Below, piece by piece: positions 9,156 through 18,217 of a stretch of 64,000 nucleotides of DNA. The translations under genes and the position numbers were made by a program. The notes beneath the pieces are model-generated. The model had not been told where the DNA came from. It did no database searches and saw nothing but the letters and a program-made list of their open reading frames with translations. Positions within the stretch are counted from its first letter, which is position 1; every line of letters starts with the position of its first letter. Source of the DNA: Spirochaetaceae bacterium. Lineage in GTDB: Bacteria; Spirochaetota; Spirochaetia; WTKD01. The DNA lies in contig WTKD01000005.1 of NCBI GenBank assembly GCA_011524535.1, positions 124,001-188,000 on the forward strand, given 5' to 3'.

Positions 9156-9910
9156 ATCTGATTACACGCATGATATACACTATCAACAAGAGAGGTAGAT
9201 AGTATATTTTGCTCCATCTGTACCATTCGTGGAGATTTCTGCATAAGTCGGGGATCTACACATATTTCCCCCAAATACGGGACCGAATATCGTGATGCAA
9301 GAGCCCGCCCTGCCCCACTGCCAAAAAGATGAATGTCATCTGTATCTGAAAAATTCTCTATCACCCCGATAACCGGAAGTTCAACCTTTTTTGCGTAGGC
9401 AATGCTCCGACCTGCGTCTAAACAAGCAATTTCTTGGGGTGTAGTAACAACAATGCACCCGGCTACACGTTGAAATTCCTCTGAAAGGGTCATGATCTCA
9501 TCTCCAGTCCCTGGGGGGGTATCCACCAACAAAATGGAATCATCCTCCCACAAAACATCATTCAAAAGTTGTCGAATAAGACCTATCTTCATTGGTCCGC
9601 GCCATACGAACGCAATATCGCTACCATATCCCAAAGCACCTACACTTGCAATCTGTATCCCTTCTTGCGAAGTAAGGGGTATGATTCGTTCATCCTTGGT
9701 TTCAAAGACTTGATCTTGTATATCGAACATATGAGGAGTATTGGGTCCGTGTATGTCTATATCAAGAATAGCAATATTGGAAGCGCGAGCCTTCATTGCA
9801 CAGGCAAGCAAGGCCGTTATCGTGCTTTTACCAACCCCACCTTTCCCGCTAACGATCGGAATTACCGCATTGATAGTGTCAGGAAAACGTTTGCTTTTTC
9901 TTGTTTGCAT
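9152..9910 (-). CDS. Mrp/ApbC-family P-loop ATPase without the CPxC motif
   Basis: 252 residues. Residues 23-30 are KGGVGKST, the deviant Walker A of the Mrp/MinD group; DIDIHGPNTPHM and VDTPPGTGDE are Mrp signatures. Mrp/ApbC/NBP35 proteins are Fe-S cluster carriers or scaffolds and normally have a CPxC pair after ENMSYF. Here that place reads ENFSDTDDIHLFGSGAG (185-201) with no cysteine, so a bridging cluster cannot be held in the usual way. It is cotranscribed with the nucleotidyltransferase gene. Confidence 0.82.
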   Translation of the reverse strand: MQTRKSKRFPDTINAVIPIVSGKGGVGKSTITALLACAMKARASNIAILDIDIHGPNTPHMFDIQDQVFETKDERIIPLTSQEGIQIASVGALGYGSDIAFVWRGPMKIGLIRQLLNDVLWEDDSILLVDTPPGTGDEIMTLSEEFQRVAGCIVVTTPQEIACLDAGRSIAYAKKVELPVIGVIENFSDTDDIHLFGSGAGRALASRYSVPYLGEICVDPRLMQKSPRMVQMEQNILSTSLVDSVYHACNQI

Positions 9911-10555
9911 CTGGTGTTTGATACCATTCCTCTACAATAGGGGCCGAGACCAACTATAATATACATTAACAATAAACAATATGACCGTTATAAACAAACC
10001 GCGGAGATAGCCCATTGCGTCAATTTCATAGGAGCTGTTCTACATTCTCATCAGAACGAATACTATCCCACTTCACATGACGGCACACATCCATAGTGAC
10101 CATCCATATTCAAAACCTGTATTGTAGATAACCAGCCGATACGTATCGCTTGGAAAAACCAAAAAAAGAATCGATCCAAAATTTCTATATCTTCAAATAC
10201 GACCTAGCAATCTAGGAAAAAGACATAGGACATCTCAAATGGCCTAGTTTCACTCGAACAGATCTCCCAGGTCGCCATAGCGCATCTTATGGAATTTCAA
10301 TCTTAAAAACAAAGGAAAATAAGCATTCCTACCCTGCTCACGAGAATATAGTGAGCATTTAAGAGAAGACAGGCAGAAACAAGTAAGAACCCTCGTCTCA
10401 AATGTCTTATTACAATTTACTACTGAGAACGGATTTTGGTCACCGAGTATATAGATTTTTAAGCGCTACTACTAGATATTTCTGTCTCTCCATACAAAAA
10501 AAGACCGAGGCTCCTCTTCCATAGAATTTCAAATTAATAGAGCAAATCTTTGTTA
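9911..10555. other. 645-bp stretch without a recognised gene
   Basis: No convincing reading frame is seen on either strand. A GCTCAC/GTGAGC inverted repeat (about 10337-10358) and a CCTAG-CAAT-CTAGG repeat (about 10203-10216) are present. The last ~55 bp before 10556 resemble the sequence downstream of the paralogous gene at 11903 (CCATAGA-x-TTTC-x-AAATTAATA), so the tandem duplication reaches past the stop codons. The signatures of tmRNA, RNase P RNA and SRP RNA were looked for and not found. Confidence 0.5.
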
Positions 10556-11635
10556 TTAAAACTGAGCCCTAAATCCTAGGCTTATATTCGTTACGGAATA
10601 TTCTGGTTGATAGGACATTCCCAATTGGGAAGTAAACCATCCCGAAGAAAAACCCAAACCACCAAAGGCCCTCACTCCCAATATTTTTCCAACGCTGTTT
10701 TTTTGTTCTATCTTTGCCTTCTGATCTGTAACTCCAAAGTCAATCCCAGCTCCAGTTGTTAATGACGTATTTGAAAAATACGTGGATATTCCGAGGTATG
10801 GTTCAATAAAACCTAGAAGATTCCAGCCACCTTGCACCATAAGTTCAACCACATGAGTATTTAGATTGATCCAGGTCTGTGGATATGCTTTCCCGTAATT
10901 ATACCCCGCTTCCGACAATTCCGCCTTAGAGTCACTGTCAGCCATAAGATTGTTGCTTCCTACAAAATCCAGACCATAATGCAAATAATTATACCCAGCC
11001 CCTGCGCTGATCTCTGGTATAAACACAGAATCAGGTTTCACCAACTGATATCTAGTATCTACGCCAAAAAGAAGATAATTTGCATTCGCAACACCATTTT
11101 CCTCAGCGACAGAAAGACCAATGTAACCAAATTTAATCCCAAAATCGAGAGGAATTGTATCTGGTCCTCCAATACGAACATCCAAGGAATATCCTGGAAG
11201 AAAATAGACTCCTCCACCGTCTTCCGATATATCTTCAATGTCATTGAAGTTAAGTAGTGCAAGCAAATCTTCAGAGTTTTCATCGCTTCCTATTGCCCTT
11301 GATGGACGAAATGAAGACCCAAGGGTAAGACCAATTCCATAATGTGGAGTTGAGGAAACAATGGGGCCAATGTATGGATCGCTCCAATTGTTTCCCATCA
11401 ATGCTGTCATAACCGCAACCCTGTCAAAGGCTCCCACCCCAAAACCTGCTAATTCTGAGAGAAGCTCCTGAAAAGTAATGTTTTCATCATCATTATCATC
11501 TCCAAACTGTGAGTTGATGGCCGCGTTTTGATCCTGTGCATGTATTGCTGCTACTGCAAGAAACATCAAAAGTAACATGATGACGGGTATTCTAAAGGGA
11601 CCTGCGATATTTCTTACTTTTTTATGTCTAATCAT
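10556..11635 (-). CDS. Probable outer-membrane beta-barrel protein, tandem paralogue 1
   Basis: 359 residues with a signal peptide (hydrophobic 17-31, cleavage near AAIHAQ). The mature part alternates hydrophobic and polar residues in many short strands rich in Gly and aromatics and ends in GFRAQF with a terminal Phe, as expected for an outer-membrane barrel. It is a clear paralogue of the next gene: both share the AVMTA-MGN-WSD-YIGP block after a short acidic lead and the YQLVKP..F(I/V)PEISAG segment. No ligand can be predicted. The ribosome site AAGGAG lies in the loop of a small hairpin just before the ATG. Confidence 0.65.
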   Translation of the reverse strand: MIRHKKVRNIAGPFRIPVIMLLLMFLAVAAIHAQDQNAAINSQFGDDNDDENITFQELLSELAGFGVGAFDRVAVMTALMGNNWSDPYIGPIVSSTPHYGIGLTLGSSFRPSRAIGSDENSEDLLALLNFNDIEDISEDGGGVYFLPGYSLDVRIGGPDTIPLDFGIKFGYIGLSVAEENGVANANYLLFGVDTRYQLVKPDSVFIPEISAGAGYNYLHYGLDFVGSNNLMADSDSKAELSEAGYNYGKAYPQTWINLNTHVVELMVQGGWNLLGFIEPYLGISTYFSNTSLTTGAGIDFGVTDQKAKIEQKNSVGKILGVRAFGGLGFSSGWFTSQLGMSYQPEYSVTNISLGFRAQF

Positions 11636-11651
11636 TCCTAACTCCTTAGGA
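11636..11651 (-). promoter_or_regulatory. Ribosome-binding site inside a hairpin loop (paralogue 1)
   Basis: Read on the minus strand the 16 bases before the ATG are TCCTAAGGAGTTAGGA: a perfect 6-bp stem (TCCTAA/TTAGGA) closing a GGAG loop, which is the Shine-Dalgarno core. The paralogue's leader keeps the same layout (CTAA-GAGG-TTAG). The element may influence translation of these genes. Confidence 0.4.
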
Positions 11652-11902
11652 GCGTAAATTTTGAAAAATATTGCTCTTATTCTAAAATATGTAGTGAAGA
11701 TTCGAGAAAAAATAAGAAAGAATTGTATACGAACCTTTGTTTTGGAAACATCTTACTGGGCACATATACTCAAAACGAGTTGTGCTCACAATATAGGGTT
11801 TTTCTAAGGTTTACCATGAATGAATATTTGTACTCCCCACATATAAATAAAGGGTCCGCAGCCCCTCTTTCATAGATTTTCTAAATTAATAAGTTCGTAC
11901 TA

Positions 11903-12970
11903 TTACAACTGCACCCTAAAACCTGTACTCATACCTACTACGGTATCTTCTGGATGATATGATAGACCGAATTGGGCGTTAAACCAGGCTAAAGCAAATC
12001 CCAGCCCCCCAAAAACTCTCAATCCCAATGGTGTGCCAACGGTATCTTCTTCCCTTATTTCTATGCGATCTTCCACATCTCTTAGATCAATTCCGGCGGT
12101 AGATGCCAATGTAGTGTCTGAGAAATAAGCAGAAGCCCCTAGGTATGGTTTAATAACACCTAGAAAATTCCAGCCGCCCTGTACCATAAATTCAAGCACA
12201 TGTGTGTCTAGCTCAATCCAAGCGTATGGATATGCTTCCTGATTGGTATACCCTGCATTTGTCAATACAGCTCCAGAGCTATTTGTACCCACAAGGTTAT
12301 TTGTTCCTATGAAGTTCAGATCATATCTCAAAAAGCTATAACCAACCCCCGCACTGATTTCTGGTACAAATTCAAAGCTCGGTTTCACCAATTGATACCT
12401 AATATCCCCACCAACAAGAAAATAGTTTCCCTGCAAATCTCCATCTTCTAATTCTCCAAATAAAGGAAAATAGCCAACTTTAAATCCAACATCAAATGGA
12501 ACCGCTTCTATTCCTCCAATACGAACATCCAAAGAATATCCTGGAATGAAATAGCTCCCTCCAATCTCTCCAGCCGCTTCTTCCAGTTCATCGAAACCAA
12601 GTAGTGAAAACAGACCTTTAGGATCGACAGCCTCTCCCAACGATCCGGTTGAACGAAATGAAGATCCAAGAGTAAGACCTATGCCAAAATGAGGAATTGG
12701 AGAAATAACAGGACCAATGTATGAATCGCTCCATTTATTCCCCATCATTGCTGTCATAACCGCAGCGCTGTCAAATGCAGCTACTCCCCGGGTTGTTAAG
12801 TCTTCGAGCAACGACTGAAAATCATCCTCTCCATTGCCAAAATATGATTCGATAGCCGCATTATCGTTCTGTGCATGTACTGACATTATTGCAAAGAATA
12901 TAAAAAGTAACATTATGATAGGTATTCTAAAGAAGAATCTACTATTATTCGTTTTTTTGTTTCCGATCAT
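11903..12970 (-). CDS. Probable outer-membrane beta-barrel protein, tandem paralogue 2
   Basis: 355 residues, paralogous to the gene at 10556-11635 over the whole length, including signal peptide (cleavage near SVHAQ), the MTAMMGNKWSDSYIGP block, FIPGYSLDVRIGG and YQLVKPSFEFVPEISAG. It ends in GFRVQL rather than Phe. Divergence is greatest in the acidic segments, which would be loops or turns. SD AGAGG precedes the ATG. The two genes are 267 bp apart and may be transcribed separately; the gap contains an inverted AAAGGG/CCCTTT-type repeat near 11850 that could end transcription. Confidence 0.65.
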   Translation of the reverse strand: MIGNKKTNNSRFFFRIPIIMLLFIFFAIMSVHAQNDNAAIESYFGNGEDDFQSLLEDLTTRGVAAFDSAAVMTAMMGNKWSDSYIGPVISPIPHFGIGLTLGSSFRSTGSLGEAVDPKGLFSLLGFDELEEAAGEIGGSYFIPGYSLDVRIGGIEAVPFDVGFKVGYFPLFGELEDGDLQGNYFLVGGDIRYQLVKPSFEFVPEISAGVGYSFLRYDLNFIGTNNLVGTNSSGAVLTNAGYTNQEAYPYAWIELDTHVLEFMVQGGWNFLGVIKPYLGASAYFSDTTLASTAGIDLRDVEDRIEIREEDTVGTPLGLRVFGGLGFALAWFNAQFGLSYHPEDTVVGMSTGFRVQL

Positions 12971-12972
12971 TG

Positions 12973-12984
12973 CTAACCTCTTAG
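12973..12984 (-). promoter_or_regulatory. Ribosome-binding site inside a hairpin loop (paralogue 2)
   Basis: On the minus strand CTAAGAGGTTAG forms a 4-bp stem (CTAA/TTAG) with GAGG, the Shine-Dalgarno core, as its loop, 2 nt before the ATG at 12970. It matches the longer hairpin before the paralogue at 11635 in position and design. Confidence 0.35.
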
Positions 12985-13243
12985 ATTATAAATTTCAAAA
13001 TGATATTTTTTGCTCGTTCCAATCACAAAAAGTAAATTTATCACACTCAGTATATTTTAGCAAGAAGAAAAAACTCCTTAATACATAAAAAATAGCGAAT
13101 AGAAAGAATGGATAATTCTCTTTCCCATTACACCCAAGTCCTCGATGATTCTCAATAGAGCTACAAAAAAGACAAAAATACACCGAATGAGATATATACC
13201 TAGTGTTGTTTAGAAAAAAAAAGAAGTATACACTGCAAAAGTT

Positions 13244-14002
13244 ATGCAAACCAGAGCGAAATTTTTTTTGATAATATTCTTATTCTTGTCCGCATCCCTG
13301 TATGCATACCCGGCGTATAACGTAGGGTCCGGTATTGCTACCTATCTGATAGCTCCTACTTCAACAGAATTAAGAGAAAAATTTAACAATGTTTCTAACG
13401 ATGACGCAAACGATGCTTACAAATACCTTGCTGCGGCTCCCTTGTCTATACAGTCGATCCGAATATATGGACAATTTGAGTTATTCCTTACAAGAAGAAA
13501 TGCATTATTTCTATCCTACGCGTATTCCGATGAACTCCAATTAAAGGACATTAGCTACGAGGACGACGATGATTTTGCCTTTCTTACAAGTAACACAAAT
13601 TCACATCACATCGATCTTGGATATGTCCATATGATTCCAATTTCGAGATATCTAGAACTCAGAGCTGGCCTATTTGCGGCAACCGCATTTCAATTCCAAA
13701 CCATAGATTTAACTACCAACAATAGTACTCAGGCTAATTGGAAAGATGAGATGTTTCCAGCAATAGGGGGTGGTGTCACTGTAGGAGCTAATCTAGTCCT
13801 CAGCCGTAGGTTTCGATTAGGTGCTCACGTAAACGCTACAGCACTCTGGCGACTGAATTATATGGAAGGTATCATTCCAGATATGGGCAATATCGCTATA
13901 AGTTCTGAGGATATGGACAATCATTTGTCTGAAGTTCACCGGCTATTCGAAACATCTAGCATACGTCTGCTCGTCTCGTATCTTATTGGCCCTCTCGATT
14001 AG
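13244..14002 (+). CDS. Probable outer-membrane beta-barrel protein
   Basis: 252 residues with a signal peptide cleaved near SASLYA-YPAYN (about residue 21). The rest alternates in beta-strand fashion (for example IRIYGQFELFL, ELRAGLFAATAFQF, RFRLGAHVNATALWRL) with acidic turns, as in small outer-membrane barrels. It is not obviously a paralogue of the two preceding genes. No strong Shine-Dalgarno sequence is seen; a weak TTGTTT-N15-TATACA promoter (13206-13232) lies just upstream. It overlaps the convergent C11 peptidase gene by 4 bp. Confidence 0.55.
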   Translation: MQTRAKFFLIIFLFLSASLYAYPAYNVGSGIATYLIAPTSTELREKFNNVSNDDANDAYKYLAAAPLSIQSIRIYGQFELFLTRRNALFLSYAYSDELQLKDISYEDDDDFAFLTSNTNSHHIDLGYVHMIPISRYLELRAGLFAATAFQFQTIDLTTNNSTQANWKDEMFPAIGGGVTVGANLVLSRRFRLGAHVNATALWRLNYMEGIIPDMGNIAISSEDMDNHLSEVHRLFETSSIRLLVSYLIGPLD

Positions 14003-15315
14003 TCGATAAATAGCTCTTTCAGAAAACCATCTCCACTCCAGCGTGTATCGGAGATAAAAGATGACGCAGTAGACCCTGTCTTTTTGTAATAGTTATCATA
14101 TTCCGATATTGCTGCATTCGAGAGTTTTCCAAGATACAATGACATCCCACCTGGATGAGATGGCCCATCAGGTTCTTTTGCAATCACTACCCTTGATATA
14201 GCATTCTCTAAATTTTCAACAAGCAATTGTTCTTCAGAAGATAATTCATTGAATAAAAAAGAAGCTCGTAACACTTGCAAGAAATTATATACATCTACAT
14301 GGGCATCACCCTCACCTGCATCATCTTCAATCCATAATGTCGTTTTTGGAAAAAGATTCGATCTGTTCAATAACAATGACCGCAATTCCTCTTTCAGAAT
14401 TTCATCCCCTAAAAAATCATCAAACCCAGCAAGCAAATTATCCCAATCGGTTGCAAATGAACCAATCCTACTGGGCAACACCGCGGAATATGGGAAAAAA
14501 TCACCGTAGGTGTCATTATAAATTCTAACGATAAAGCGTGCGACCGTTAAAATTTCGCGATCTGACTGAACAATCGATTCAATTACCGTGCTATAATCCC
14601 ATCCAGTGATCCTGACATTTTCCTGTGATGCAATAAATATAGATGGTGTGTTCTTTAACTCATATATCACTTCTATATTTGCACCTATACAGGCATCGAG
14701 AGCAATAATATCAATACTTGAAGAAGAAAAAACCTTTCCTAACTCGGTGATTGTAAGATTGGTTTGTATATCTCCGGCGCTATCATAGGCAATCCCACGA
14801 AAAACGTTGGGAGCATATCCATCAGAGGACAGCGATTTGTACCCATCTCCATGCCCCCACAATACCATCAATTTTTTATGATCGGAATAATTATCTTCTA
14901 TATAGGATGTGAATCCCTTGAGTGTCTCCTCCTGACCCATATCAAGCTCCTCCCTGGCATTTACTGTCAGACCAAGTCTTGGTATTGCAATTTCCGTTCT
15001 TATTCCATTAGAAATTCTGTAGGCTCGTGTATCACTCCAGTCTGATGTATCGCTTGGATCAGAATATGCGGTGGCATACCGATCAACAAGTACTATGGTT
15101 ACCACATCATCCGATTTGACATCTTCAATTTCTCTGATGTCCTCCATAACCACTCTATGTAGATCATGAAAATCAGCGGACATATACAATCCAATAACCC
15201 AAGGGTCGACTGTTTGTCTTCCTTGTACCTGACAAGAGAGAAATACAAGGAGGCTAAAAAAGAGCGAGGTGTATTTCAGGTTCCTCCCCAAAAAATCCAA
15301 TATATCATCGCGCAC
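13999..15315 (-). CDS. Clostripain-family (peptidase C11) lipoprotein 1
   Basis: 438 residues from GTG 15315, chosen because AGAGGTGG lies 5 nt upstream; an ATG at 15336 would add seven residues. The signal sequence ends in the lipobox LVFLSC (Cys28). The C11 catalytic pair is intact: His155 in LWGHGDGY and Cys209 in ALDACIGAN. Clostripain-type enzymes are Arg/Lys-directed cysteine proteases. As a lipoprotein it would act at the cell envelope. It lies downstream of the paralogue at 15346, 30 bp away on the same strand. Confidence 0.85.
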   Translation of the reverse strand: MRDDILDFLGRNLKYTSLFFSLLVFLSCQVQGRQTVDPWVIGLYMSADFHDLHRVVMEDIREIEDVKSDDVVTIVLVDRYATAYSDPSDTSDWSDTRAYRISNGIRTEIAIPRLGLTVNAREELDMGQEETLKGFTSYIEDNYSDHKKLMVLWGHGDGYKSLSSDGYAPNVFRGIAYDSAGDIQTNLTITELGKVFSSSSIDIIALDACIGANIEVIYELKNTPSIFIASQENVRITGWDYSTVIESIVQSDREILTVARFIVRIYNDTYGDFFPYSAVLPSRIGSFATDWDNLLAGFDDFLGDEILKEELRSLLLNRSNLFPKTTLWIEDDAGEGDAHVDVYNFLQVLRASFLFNELSSEEQLLVENLENAISRVVIAKEPDGPSHPGGMSLYLGKLSNAAISEYDNYYKKTGSTASSFISDTRWSGDGFLKELFID

Positions 15316-15345
15316 GAAATCCACCTCTTGCATCATTCAGAATAT

Positions 15346-16740
15346 TCATCGAGCATATAGCAGGTAATAGAGAAGCCCGCTTCTATTTCTGATATCTGGA
15401 ACCCAATCAGAATCAGCAACAAATGCCAATGGGTAGCTAACCGATTCACCCCGAATATAATAATATCCGTGCGGATAGTTAGATATCGAACCGTTTTCAT
15501 TTACGAGTGTGAGCGCAATGGATAAACCACTCGAACGAGAATTTCCTACACTGTGTGCCCATTGTGCGATGATGGCCTCCTCCATTGCCTCTTGGAGCTC
15601 TCCTGCTTCTATTCGCACTCCTGTAGAAAGAAACGAAGCATCGCTGTCCTGAAGCCTACTTCCAAAATGTACCGCTAGATCATGAAGATCGAGACTGAAC
15701 ATCCCAGGCAAAACAACTATGTCCTCTACATTGGTGAATAATTCTACAAGCAATTCTTCTCGAGCCCCTCTATCGTTCATAACTGTTTCCGACAACGCCC
15801 TCGAAAAATCATTCAATTCGTGATAAACCCAGTCCATTTTACTAAGATCTATCGCTCCAATGGTAGAATAAGCATTTTCCTTGTAGCGATCTTCGAATGC
15901 AGAAACAACCGACCTGCCCAAATCCTCTGGGCTACCCGATGTAACCATAAATTTTAGCAACAAATAATCATATTCCCACCCGTCAGCAAGTTCCAAATCA
16001 GGAGAAGCAACAAACACGTCTGCTGAATTCCTTAGTTCATAGGCAACCTCGATATTCCCCCCCAAGCAGGAGTCAAAACCAACAAGAGATATATCATGCT
16101 CATTGAGAGTGGTTGCTATCGATTGTGTGTATAAAGCATCGAAATTATCTGAATAGTCATAAGAAACAAGTTTTGTCAGCTCCTCTTCTTCCTCTTCTTC
16201 TAAATTACGAAAACCACTCCCATGCCCCCAAAAAACGATTCCGACATGATCGCTGTCATATCGATTTGTTCCATCTTTTATAAAAGCCTGTAATGTATCT
16301 GGGTCCCCCATGTTCAGTTCAACATCCTGTCCAAGATCCAACCCTAGTTCTACAGAAGTAAGTTGTTGAGAAACAAAAAAATCAGAATCTATCTCATCAT
16401 GTTGTATTTCATACAACCGAGTACCGGTCCAATCTCCATTTGCTGTACTGTAGCCTGGGGCCCGATCAATAAGAACCAATACCTTGACCCCATGTTGTGA
16501 GAAATCAAAGGCAGCTTCAAGTTCATTGATATCCTCAATCGCATATGGTTCCAGATCGTTGTCTGCACTCATATAGATTAACAAAGTCCACGATTCTTTA
16601 TGAAATTCTGATGATTTAAACAAAGAAGCATCGAACTCAAAATCATCGCTACCTATTTGTCTTATTTCGGGTTCTGTAATTCTAGAGTCGCAGGCAAAGA
16701 TCAACGCACCAAATAATATTATTATGATAAACACTTTCAT
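15346..16740 (-). CDS. Clostripain-family (peptidase C11) lipoprotein 2
   Basis: 464 residues. The signal peptide ends in the lipobox LIFAC (Cys17). C11 motifs: LLIYMSADNDLEPYA (53-67), His173 in FWGHGSGF and Cys225 in GFDSCLGGN. A run of seven glutamates (181-187) directly after the His motif is an insertion in the loop beside the active site. It is paralogous to the gene at 13999, suggesting tandem duplication followed by divergence. Cotranscription from the COG3014 gene upstream (46-bp gap) is possible. Confidence 0.87.
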   Translation of the reverse strand: MKVFIIIILFGALIFACDSRITEPEIRQIGSDDFEFDASLFKSSEFHKESWTLLIYMSADNDLEPYAIEDINELEAAFDFSQHGVKVLVLIDRAPGYSTANGDWTGTRLYEIQHDEIDSDFFVSQQLTSVELGLDLGQDVELNMGDPDTLQAFIKDGTNRYDSDHVGIVFWGHGSGFRNLEEEEEEELTKLVSYDYSDNFDALYTQSIATTLNEHDISLVGFDSCLGGNIEVAYELRNSADVFVASPDLELADGWEYDYLLLKFMVTSGSPEDLGRSVVSAFEDRYKENAYSTIGAIDLSKMDWVYHELNDFSRALSETVMNDRGAREELLVELFTNVEDIVVLPGMFSLDLHDLAVHFGSRLQDSDASFLSTGVRIEAGELQEAMEEAIIAQWAHSVGNSRSSGLSIALTLVNENGSISNYPHGYYYIRGESVSYPLAFVADSDWVPDIRNRSGLLYYLLYAR

Positions 16741-16786
16741 ATGTATCAGAATAGCGTAGCATCTTTAAAAAGTCAAATTTATTTAA

Positions 16787-18217
16787 TTATTTAATATCAA
16801 TAAAAAGGCTAACTACTTCGTCTTTTGAAATTTCTCGTTGTTCACTGTATAAGAGATTCATAGCCTCATCATAATACTCGACGCGAACACTATTGGTTGG
16901 GTTTTCTAGTACATATTTACCCGCAAAGACCTTGCCAGGAAAATAGCGAGAAATTCGAATGTCTGCGATTGCATTTGAAGCAATGCCGATGTCTAGGGCA
17001 AGACTTCCTAATTTAGCCAATGAGGAATAGTCACTCTCAGACTCTTCCATAGAATTTGCAACGCTTGATACAACACTACTTGTAATCGATTTCAAAATGG
17101 CGCTGATGAAAGCTCTAGCAAATATAAATGGAAACTCTGCTTCGTATTCATTTTCAAATTCTTGGCTCACATCATCGAGCAATGCAGGACTATATTGCTC
17201 AACCCCATTTATAAAGAATTTAATATACGCGACGGCTGTGTTTCGTGTTTCTAAGACTGGAACCGCAAAATGAAATGACCACGCCGGTCCAAGCTGTTTT
17301 GCCAGAATTGCATCAGCGGTCACAATGCCGCGTACGAGATCTAAATCACTGGTATCATCCACCAAAAAGCGAACCCCATTTGAGTCACCCACAACCAATA
17401 CGCTTAACTGCCTTTTTATAGGGGTGGTCCCTGCGAATACAACAACAGAATGATCTACAGATGAACTCAGATCTACAAGATCCGATGGGAGTGCATCGGT
17501 TCCTTGCTGCGCGCCATGAGCAACAAGGAATGCTTCATAATCGATTCGGGCATCATCCATTCGCGCATCACTAAGATACACAAGAGAACTTAAAAAACGT
17601 GCAAAAGGAGAATCGTATGGAGAATACGCATCTACATCTATCGAAACATATTGTTCTTCTTGGGAATGTATGGTATCGATTCTATCGTAAAAACGATCTT
17701 CGAGGGTTCTTAACTTAATGTCTAATCTTCGAACTTCAACAAGACTTCCGTCCAAATCGTTCTTCATTAGATATGATAGTATGAGAAGAATACTCACAAA
17801 TATTTCTTCATACCGCATCGATTCGTACATTAATTCGCTTTCATTACGAAGATATCCAACAAATCGTTCTTGAGCAGAAACCCCGTAGAAACGTTCGATG
17901 AGCTCTTCGGCTGCGTGTAACTGTTCTATCGCTTTATCGTAGTCACCAGCATAAAAAGAGACAGTTCCACTTTCCACAAAATAAATAATGGAATCTTGCT
18001 CTTTATACAATCTCTCTCGGTTGCTTTCTATCTCCTGGCTTGCCTCCACATACGATTTTTCTGCGACCAGAGCATCAATGGGCTCAAAATCAGCATTGCG
18101 TGTGGAGGTGCAGCCAAAAAGGAAGATACTTAAAAATATTAAGCTACAATAGGTGCAAAAAGTTATTGAATATTCTCTTGCCTGATTTCTTTTTTTATCT
18201 TCGTAGAACCAATCCAT
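16787..18217 (-). CDS. COG3014-like lipoprotein with TPR-type N-terminal half
   Basis: 476 residues. A long N-terminal tail precedes a hydrophobic segment and lipobox LFGC (Cys36). The stretch VSFYAGDYDKAIEQLHAAEELIERFYG is TPR-like. Domain order and the partner gene point to COG3014, lipoproteins found next to LpoB-like genes in several Gram-negative groups; their role is not well defined. The ATG at 18217 lies 55 bp inside the upstream gene; no ATG, GTG or TTG closer to the signal sequence is present, so the long tail or a rare start codon must be accepted. Confidence 0.65.
   Translation of the reverse strand: MDWFYEDKKRNQAREYSITFCTYCSLIFLSIFLFGCTSTRNADFEPIDALVAEKSYVEASQEIESNRERLYKEQDSIIYFVESGTVSFYAGDYDKAIEQLHAAEELIERFYGVSAQERFVGYLRNESELMYESMRYEEIFVSILLILSYLMKNDLDGSLVEVRRLDIKLRTLEDRFYDRIDTIHSQEEQYVSIDVDAYSPYDSPFARFLSSLVYLSDARMDDARIDYEAFLVAHGAQQGTDALPSDLVDLSSSVDHSVVVFAGTTPIKRQLSVLVVGDSNGVRFLVDDTSDLDLVRGIVTADAILAKQLGPAWSFHFAVPVLETRNTAVAYIKFFINGVEQYSPALLDDVSQEFENEYEAEFPFIFARAFISAILKSITSSVVSSVANSMEESESDYSSLAKLGSLALDIGIASNAIADIRISRYFPGKVFAGKYVLENPTNSVRVEYYDEAMNLLYSEQREISKDEVVSLFIDIK

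Noticed and set aside
9911-10555. tmRNA, RNase P RNA or SRP RNA in the gene-free stretch
   Set aside because: The conserved sequence cores of these RNAs were looked for and are not present.
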